A stretch of 64,000 nt of DNA from Adenanthera pavonina. Lineage: Eukaryota; Streptophyta; Magnoliopsida; Fabales; Fabaceae. Of this stretch, positions 50,201-59,200 are shown piece by piece. Numbering within the stretch: the stretch's first letter is position 1; the number at the start of each line of letters is the position of its first letter. The notes under the pieces are model-generated. The model was not told the DNA's origin and ran no database searches. It saw only the letters and a program-made list of their open reading frames with translations. The stretch is taken from NCBI GenBank assembly GCA_026686845.1, contig JAIVEN010000019.1, positions 33,918,501-33,982,500 of the forward strand, given 5' to 3'. Position numbers and translations under genes: made by a program.

Positions 50201-53200
50201 TACCATGTTTAGAAAGCTGCACATTTTTAGCCAGATGATATGTGGTGGTTCTGGTATAACAGTAGTATTGTTCGTTGTTACTACCTGTTGGTATGTTAGT
50301 TTGTTAGCTTTGTTAGTTGCATCTTAGGCCAGAAAGGGGATTATAAGTAATTGCACTCTGTTCTTGAGAGAGATCGGCAAATAAAGATTTCCTTTCTTGT
50401 CTTATTTCTCTTCTTTTATCACTAGAGGAGTAGGAAAAGATCTTTAAGCAGGAAAAGCCTTTGCAGCAAGCTTAAAGATCTTTTCCAACAGCCCATCAAT
50501 GTACTTTTTTTTAGTTAACGAAATTCCTTGATTGACAGTAGAAAATTCAATACCAAGGAAATATGATAGCCACCCAATTCTGTAAGTATGGACTAACTTG
50601 CTGATGTAGGACAGGGTGGGGGAAGGGTAGAAGGTAGATGAGAAGAGGAAAGAAAATCCACTCTTAAAATCTCAAATAATATTCAATCAATAAGTAAAGA
50701 GTTGAGTACAATGAGAAGTTCTCAGACTTATTTATAGAACCCTAAATCCTAATCTAACTAGGGTTCTAAAAGGATAGAATAATTTAAATCTAAACAAACG
50801 ATAAATATTAAACTAAACTATATCCTAAAATATAAGATAAAAATAAATCTAACAAAATAATCAAATCCTAAAAGATAAAATAAATTCAAAATAAATTAAA
50901 TTCTAATAATTATTTAAAATCCTAATTATTTAATTATCCCTTCTACATCATTCTCCCCCATTTGGAAGACTTATCCTCCAGAGAGTTAAACCGATATTTT
51001 ATCTCCTTGCTTCCTTTCACAAATTACTTCTTGGTCAAAAGATAGAAGCTTTGATTCTTTGGCCTCGACTCCCCTTGTTTATTCGAATCTTTATTCTCAA
51101 TTTCGGGCTTAGCAAGACGCAACAAAATTGTCTTTCCTTTATATTTAAATGAATGAGTGTTCTCCCGACCATGGCTTGTAACATTATTATCATAGAGCCA
51201 TGGTCTTTCCAACAAAATGTGAGCAACATCCATAGGAAGGACATCGCATAGAACTTCTTCATGATACTCTCCCAGTTGAAGGGGAATGTGACATCGATGT
51301 ATAATGGTTAAAGAAGTCTTTTCATCAACCCCTGCTACTTGAAAAGGCTTACGATAACGCTCTGACTTAAGACCAAGCCTAGCATCTCCCTGGTTGGAGA
51401 TTGCATTTCTGGCACTTCCTTCATCAATAACTAACTTGCATGACTTAGCCCCGCATTTCACAAAAGTTTGAAAGGTGCTTGTTCTTTTCCAAGAGCCATC
51501 AGGTGAGGGGAGAGATAGCATGCACCTCATCACACCCATGCATCCTGTCTCATAATCATCCACAATAATCTCCTTGTCCACGTTTAAAGAACACTCAACG
51601 AGGTCAATCACCACGTCAGCACCTACCACTTCATCCTTATGCTCAGCCAGAGATTCAAGAAGTAGAGCATGTTGTGGACACCTAAATGCGATGTGACCTT
51701 TAGAATGACATCGAAAACACTCAATGGCAGAACCACAAGAGTGGAAGTTGGATCTTGTCGACTCAGTCTTCTTAGAAATACTTCCATTAGGACTAGTTGT
51801 TTGACTAGATTGAAATGGAGAACTGGTCTTAAAAGGAGGCACCCCAGTAGAGTGATTGGATTATGTGAAGGTATGAGTTTGGGGAGAATTTGTGCCTTGG
51901 AAATTTGTATGCCTGGCAGACGAGCCTTTTAACAAAGACTTTACCTCTAAAGCTTTATGATGTGCTTATTCAAGAGATTCAGGAGGATTCAATTTAAGTT
52001 CTTGCTGTATGTTAGCTCGAAAACCGTTGACAAACTTTTGAATTGTCATTCAAGGGTCTTCCTTAACTTCACACCGAATCATGAGATTATCAAAATGAGC
52101 CATGTAATCAAATACTGTGGTGGCCTGCCTCAAGTTCAGCCATTGATTGAAAAGCTGATTCTTGTAATAAGTAGACACATATTTCGCTTTCAACTTCATC
52201 TTCATTATTGGAATGGGCCTATTTACCATAAGCCCATTATTTTTGTATAATCCTTCTTTTACTATTTTTTTAATTGTTTTTTATGTTGTTAGGATCTGTA
52301 TCTTTTACTAATTTAGCGCCTAAGATAAGAGATTTGATTAGATTTGGTGTAACTCTCTTATCCCTATATGTAGCCCTCCCTTTGAGTAAAATAATTATCG
52401 GTTTCTGCCATAATTCTCCATATGGTATCAGAGTTGACACTTGGCCATGAACCCTAGGCAGATTCCATTCAAGAACGGTCCCTACACTGCTGATGGTGGG
52501 GGCAGAGATCCACCGTCAGACAGTGGGGCACCATAACAAACCTCCGGATCGCGCCAAACTGAACAAACTTTTGGTTCTACTCCTCTCTCCTCAATCCGTG
52601 GTGGTTCCGGCAACAACATGTGCACACCGAGTGTAGTACAATCAACTACACTTAGTGTGCCTGAAAGTTCAACACCGGTGATGGTAGTTCATCAGCTGAA
52701 TGGCAATAACTATCTCCAATGGTCCAAGAACATTCTAATGTTCATTAGAGGCAAGGGTAAAGAGAAGTAAATCTCTAGTGAAACAAAAGTTCCAGAGCCT
52801 GGAGATCCTAGATATGAGTTATGGTTCAGTGAAAACAATATGGTGATGCCGTGGCTAATACATTGCATCTGCATGGTTCCTAAAATTGATGAGAGCTATT
52901 TGGTGGCTGCAACAGCACGACAAATATGGGAGTCAGAAAGGAGAACTTATTCAGTTCAAGAGAATTATGCAGCTCTTATACAAGTTGAACAACATCTGGA
53001 AGATATGAAAGAAGGAGAGAGGTTTGTCACTACCTACTATAATTCTTTAACAAAGTTATGGCAGCAAGTGGATCTCTATGAGATCATTGAATGGAAGTGT
53101 CATAAGGATGAACTTATTTACAAAAAGGTTGTGGATAGACGACAAGCCTTCAAGTTTCTGATTAGTCTAAACAATACTTTTGAAGAAATCCAAGGGAGAA

Positions 53201-56200
53201 TCATGGGTATGTGTCCTATTCCTACACTTGAAGATATTGTTAATATGATGAAATGTGAGGAAAGCAGAAAAAAGTTACAATAACACCACATGCTGAAATT
53301 TCAGCCAGGGTTCTAAGGGGAAATTTTCCAGCAGAGCAAAGGAGCAAGAAGCAAAATAAATGGTGTGACCATTATAGTAGAAGTGGCCATACCAGAGAGA
53401 CATGTTGGAAGCTACATGGAAAACCTCCTAATGCCAAACAACATCCTAAAGGCATGTTAGTAAATTCAGAAACTGATTTGGGAATCTTGAGCAGAGAAGA
53501 TATAGTGGCGCTGAAAAAGCTTATTGTTAAGCCAAAAAGTCAGGTTGCACATGTTACTCAGGGTGAGAAATCTATTCCATTTGTAACCCTAGCACAAGCA
53601 GGTGCGTCATTGAATGCAGCACTCAAAACTACTATGCAATCTACAAATATATGGATTGTCGATTCGGGAGCCAATGATCATATTTCTGGTTTTCGAGAAT
53701 TATTCATTGAATTTCATACTTTTTGTGAATATTCTAGTGTGAAGGTTGCAAATGGTACATATGCAAGGGTATATAGAGTTGGCACCATAAGAATTACGGC
53801 TGAAATTGTTCTCACTAATGTGCTCTATGTTCCTGAAATTAAGTGCAATCTTTTATCTGTGAAAAGGCTATTGTACAACTTCAGTGCAGTGTTAATTTCT
53901 TTGCTGCCTATTGTCTTTTTCAGGATTTGATTTTAGGGAGGAGGATTGGAATTGCTAAAGAATGGGAGAGTCTCTACTACCTTGGAGGATCACAAGACAA
54001 TAAAGAAGATGCTTCTGTGTTTTTTGCAAATTCAAATAAAGACTTATTGTTGTGGCACAATAGGTTAGGCCACCCTAGCTTTAGTTACATGAAGTACTTA
54101 TTTCATTAACTCTTGAATAAAGTTAATGAGTTTCAATGTGATATCTGTGATATTTCCAAATCTACTCGCACTACCTTCTCTCCTTCTCCTTATAAGTCTA
54201 CCCATCCCCTTGCACTTATTCATAGTTATATTTGGGGTCCTTCCAAAGTGGATTGTTTATCCAAGGCTAAGTGGTTTGCACATTCATTGATGATCATACC
54301 CACCTCACTTGGGTATTTTTGATGAAACAAAAATCTGATGTGTATTACATTTTTCAAAAGTTTCATGCTTTTATACAAAACCAATTTCAGACATTTATAA
54401 AAATTTTTCGAAGTGATAATGGGAGAGAGTACCTAAGTGGCAGCTTTCAAAACTATCTTGAAACTCATGTGATACACCACCAAACTTCCTGTTCAAACAC
54501 TCCTTAACAAAATGGGATTGCTGAACGCAAAAATAGACATTTATTAGAAGTTGCACGATCCCTAATATTCACACATAATGTTCCAAGTTTCTACTGGGGG
54601 GATGCAGTTCTCACGGCCTCATACCTTATTAATCGTCTCCCATCAAAAGTTTTGAATTTTCAAACCCCTGTTCAGAAATTTTGTGAGTATCATCCTAACA
54701 ATCACTTGTTTTCCTCCCTGCCACAATGAGTTTTTGGGTGTGCTGTCTTTGTGTATGACAAATTTGGAAAATTCGAGCCTAGAGCTGAAAAATGTATCTT
54801 TCTGGGTTACTCTTCCACTCAAAAGGGCTATAGGTGCTACTCTCCTGTTCATCGCAAATTATATGTTTCTATGGATATCAAATTTTTCGAAAATAAGGCT
54901 TATTACCCCAAATTATCCATTCAGGGGGAGAAATACAGTAGTGAATGGCTAATTTGTGATCCTACACCTATGTCATCTAATTCTGGATATCTTGGACCTC
55001 AAATCTCACAAGATAATTCTAAACCTGAGCAAGATGATCCTGTCACAACCAGACCTGATTCCCATACACCAGAAAATGGTCCTACTATACCCCTTGACAG
55101 TCATTTTTTTGAATCTGAACCTGCCCTTACTGCACCTACTACCAGTGAAAATCCTAATGTAATTGATGCCAGGGTAGAAGCTCCTAACATACAGGAAACA
55201 CAGCCGGAGATACAAACATATTCGAGGTGTAGAAAAATCCAGCAAGAAGAAGACAATCCCATTCTGGAGCAAGACCATGAATCTGTACCTGAGACAAATT
55301 CTGATGATTTACACTGGCCTATTACTCTAAGAAAAGGGAAGAGAACTTGTACCCAACACCCCATAAGTAAGTATGTTTCTTATAGCAATTTATCACCAAG
55401 TTTAAGGGCCTTTGTTACTAGTATATCTGAAGAAAAAACTCCTTCAACCTTCCAAGAAGCTATTTCTGCTCCTAAATGGAAAGAGGCTATGGTTGAAGAG
55501 TTAAACACCTTGCTGAAAAATGAAACTTGGGAAATAACTGATCTTCCTAAAGGAAAAAATACAGTGGGGTGTAAATGGGTGTTTACCATTAAATATAATG
55601 CCAATGGTAGTATTAGTAGATATAAGGCCAGGTTGGTTGCCAAAGGGTTTACTCAAACTTATGGCATTGATTATGAGGAGAAGTTTGCACCGGTAGCCAA
55701 GTTTAATACTATTAAGTTGATTTTGTCACTTGCAGCTAATTTAGAATGGTCACTACACCAGTTAGATGTCAAGAATGCATTCCTGAATGGAGACCTGGAA
55801 GAAGAAGTATATATGGAGATTCCACAGGGCTTAAGAAACTCATCTAATAGCACAAAGGTATGCAAACTTCAAAAATCATTATATGGACTTAAACAGTCAC
55901 CACGAGCATGGTTTGAGAGGTTTATTTGTACTATTAAGAAACTGGGTTATGTACAGAGTCAAGTTGACCATACTCTATTTATCCGGTGCTCTAATGGAAA
56001 AAAGACTATACTTATCGTTTATGTTGATGATATAGTTATCACTGGTGATGATATTGTTGAAGTAGAAAGATTAAAACAAAACTTGGCTACAGAATTTGAA
56101 GTAAAAGATCTGGGTAAGTTAAGGTACTTCTTAGGAATGGAAGTGACAAAGTCCCATAAAGGGATTAGTGTGTCACAAAGAAAGTATACACTTGATCTTT

Positions 56201-59200
56201 TGAAAGAAATAGGGATGCTTGGCTCAAGACCAATTGATACGCCAATGGAATCCGACTTTAAGAATGGGTTGAAACAAGAGGGAGCTCCGGTGGACAAGGA
56301 AAGATACCAGAAGCTGGTTGGCAAACTGATATATGGTTGGCAAACTGATATATTTGTCACACACATGGCCAGATATCAGTTTTCCAGTCAGTGTTATTAG
56401 TCAATTTATGCATAATCCTCGAGAGGAACACATGGGGGTTGTTTACAGGATTCTGAAGTATTTAAAAATGACACCAGGCAAGGGGTTGCTATTCTCTAAA
56501 GGGCAGCAAAGAGGTGTTGAAGTTTACACTGATGCTGACTGGGCAGGATCAGTTATTGATAGGAGGTCAACTACTGGGTATTGCACCTTTGTTTGGGGCA
56601 ACCTAGTAACTTAGCGTAGCAAGAAACAACATATAGTTGCTAGAAGCTCGGCTGAGGCAGAATATAGAGCCCTTGCTCTTGGAATTTGTGAGGGAATTTG
56701 GATTACACAAATATTAAGAGAGCGCAAAATTGATACATCAAGCCCCGTTAAGGTATGGTGTGATAATATGGCAGCCATAGGAATTGCTAAGAATCCTATT
56801 CAACACGATCGCACAAAATATGTTGAAGTTGATAGGCATTTCATCAAAGAGAAGATCGAGAAAAAGATTATTGACCTATCTTATGTGTCTTCAAAACTTC
56901 AAGTAGTAGACATTATGACTAAGACGCTCACAAGAGTTAAGTTTGAAGAATTAAAAGGCAAGCTGGGAATGATAAATATCTATTTTCCAGCTTGATAGAG
57001 AGTATTGGAATGGGCTTGTTTACCCTAAGCCCATTATTTTTATATAATCCTTCTTTTACTATTTTTTTAATTGTTTTTTATGTTGTTAGGATCAAATCTG
57101 TATCTTTTACTGATTTAGTGCCTAAGATGAGAGATTTGATTAGATTTGATGTAACTCTCTTATCCCTATATGTAGCCCTCCGTTTCAGTAAACTAATTAT
57201 CGGTTTCTGCCTCAATTCTCCACATCATCTCTGCCCAAGTATTAATTGGGGGTTGTTCTAGATGTTCTAGGTTCTGTTGCACATTCTGCCAATACTTCTT
57301 AGCAGAACTGACAAGCTTCATCTTAGTAAAATGAACACGGTGCACATTGTTCATTTCATACCATTCAAAATAATCCTCCATGCTAACCAACCAATCCAAG
57401 AAGGTACTTGAATCTAATTGGCCGTCGAATTCAGGGGCTTCAACTTTGATCTTCTTAGAGATGTCATTTAGCTAAGTCTGTCTATGACCTTCCCTATGAT
57501 TCCTAGGAGGTGAGTCATACCTTCAGTTATAATAGTGTTTGAGCTCATAATCAATCCACTGATCTTCTACATAGACTTGTTGAGAGTCAAAAGTTATGCA
57601 AGGAGGATCCCTAAGATTCCTGTTTCCGTTGCCTTTCACAAACTGATGATTCTCAATTGGTGGAGCTCTTTCATCATTAGGGGAAGGAGTGTATCCACCC
57701 ACTAAGTTGATTTCTCAGCGAACTTTTGAACCTTCAACTATAGCTTCTGTTGTATATTATTTATCTTTCCTTTTAATGGTTTGTATGAGGTCTTCATACA
57801 TCTTCTTCAATTATTCAATCCCACGGGTTATTTCCTCAAACCTTTGGTCTATGGTGTCAAACCTCTGATTCATCGTCTCAATTGCTTGATCTACATATTT
57901 TGTGCTATGTCTCTCGGCTTCCCCTAGTTGATTTTGAGTCACTTGGGAGTTTTTGGTCATGGTAGACTTACTTTTTCGAGCAAATTCATAACTTTAAAGG
58001 CTCAATAATGGAATTTTACCCTCAAATTAACTTTTAGATGATGATTCTTGCAGCTAGGATATGTTGAGAAGGAAAGAACTCCACAAAATAACTCAAAAAT
58101 TGTAGAAAAATCGAATCTAGAGCAATCATACAGACGGCGCGTGTAGCAGTGTGTGCAAAGCTAAGGGTAGGAGCTTCTGCCGGCGCGTGACAGTGGTGGA
58201 TGGAGGCAAGGTTTTAGGATTGCCCGGATTTTGGGTAGTGAGTTGAACGGTGGTAGTGGTTTGTTGATCAGACGTCGGCAGGTAAGGTTTCTAGCTCTAA
58301 TAGCGAATTGGTTAGGTTTTCTACAAGTTTTCAGGTAAGTTTCTAGTGCAGGTAGTATGCAAAGGAGCACAGGGAACTTGCTTTGATATCAAATTAATAT
58401 AGGATAGAGTGGGGGAAGGGTAGAAAGTAGATGAGAAGAGGAGAGAAAATCCGCTCACAAGGTCTCAAATAATATTCAATCAATAAAAAAAGAACCGAAT
58501 ACAATGAGAGATTCTAGGCCTCCTAAATCCTAATCTAACTAGGGTCTTAAAAGGATAAAATAATTTAAATCTAAATAAAAGATAAATATTAAACTAAACT
58601 ATATCCTAAAATATAAGATAAAGATAAATCTAAACAAAATAATCAAATCCTAAAAAATAAAATAAATTCAAAATAAATTAAATCCTAATAATTATTTAAA
58701 ATCCTAATTATCTAATTATCCCTTCTGCATCACTCACCAATGACAGCAACCACAAAAAGCAAGAGACGAATCTTGCTGATCATACACCTTAAACTTAGGA
58801 TTCACCACTTCTTGAAGCTGGTTTTGCTTCACCATCAAATATACTTGCTGCTCCCAAATCAGAAAGTTATTTTCGTCCAGTGCCACAATCACTTTCTTGT
58901 TCGTGAATACTTTCAAACTGATGAGTAGGCATAGATTTTGTCAAACTAATAAGAATATTGAATTCAACTTGACACTATAGTACATGTGACTTATATTATA
59001 GTCGACTCACATATGACTATAGGCTTGGCCTAGGCCCATTATTCTAGCACTTATATCCTAGCACCCTTAGACTACAGAAGGTGGCATTCCAAGAAAGTTG
59101 ATTTGTTTCAAACCTACCAAACATGCCAAACTCAACTCTCCCTTTCCCTAGTGCTCTCCCTCCTATCAGATGGGAAACACTGAAAGTTACAAACAAGTTT

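Larger units (their letters stand above)
49898..50590 (-). pseudogene. Copia reverse transcriptase/RNase H remnant (outermost level of the nest)
   Basis: 50590-50460 reads WLSYFLGIEFSTVNQGISLT, then KKYIDGLLEKIFKLAA, a copia reverse transcriptase C-terminus. 50160-49960 reads TRLDIVYTVNRISQFMRNPL, RYLSGTINHGLLIH and NADWGSSVD (RNase H start, with the catalytic Asp). About 230 bp of LTR-like DNA (50225-50455) lies between them. Together with the gag piece at 58734-58930, this is what remains of the element into which the gag-protease element jumped. Confidence 0.75.
52209..57222 (+). mobile_element. Ty1/copia element nested in the gag-protease element
   Basis: A nearly complete 5.0-kb element. 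LTRs at 52209-52420 and 57006-57222 (TGGAATGGGC...AATTCTCCA) differ at only about a dozen bases plus a 5-bp indel. The primer site TGGTATCAGAG is at 52423-52433, and a purine-rich tract (GATAGAGAG) precedes the 3' LTR. It inserted into the gag gene of copy A. Its LTR similarity is higher than that of the outer elements, consistent with being the youngest layer. Confidence 0.9.
51024..57960 (-). pseudogene. Gag-protease gene of copy A, interrupted by a copia element
   Basis: The gag start is at 57960 (MTKNSQVTQNQLGEAERHST), followed by a coiled-coil-like segment (NQRFDTIDQRFEEITRGIE). The Retrotrans_gag domain opens at 57399 (DWLVSMEDYFEWYEMNN, KMKLVSSAKKYWQNVQQNL). The copia element then intervenes and gag resumes at 52205 (YVSTYYKNQLFNQW). 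The zinc knuckle CFRCHSKGHIAFRC has intact CCHC spacing. The 272-codon frame 51842-51024 also holds the protease core KLVIDEGSARNAIS, with Glu where copy B has Gly, then LLERPWLYDNNVTSHGREN and a Lys-rich end. Internal stops show it is inactive. Confidence 0.8.
50602..58732 (-). mobile_element. Gag-protease-only LTR retrotransposon, copy A, carrying a nested copia
   Basis: LTRs at 50602-50950 and 58395-58732. The primer site on the minus strand is TTTGATATCAAAGC (about 58380-58393). The polypurine tract is AATGGGGGAGA (about 50952-50962). Removing the inner copia (52209-57222) leaves about 3.1 kb: leader, gag, zinc knuckle and protease, whose stop codon at 51024 lies about 70 bp from the 3' LTR. 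There is no space for reverse transcriptase or integrase. The design matches non-autonomous TR-GAG-type plant elements, with a protease added. Confidence 0.85.

Noticed and set aside
55006..55643. Minus-strand frames of 87-90 codons across the copia pol gene
   Set aside because: Shadows of the plus-strand reverse transcriptase frame.
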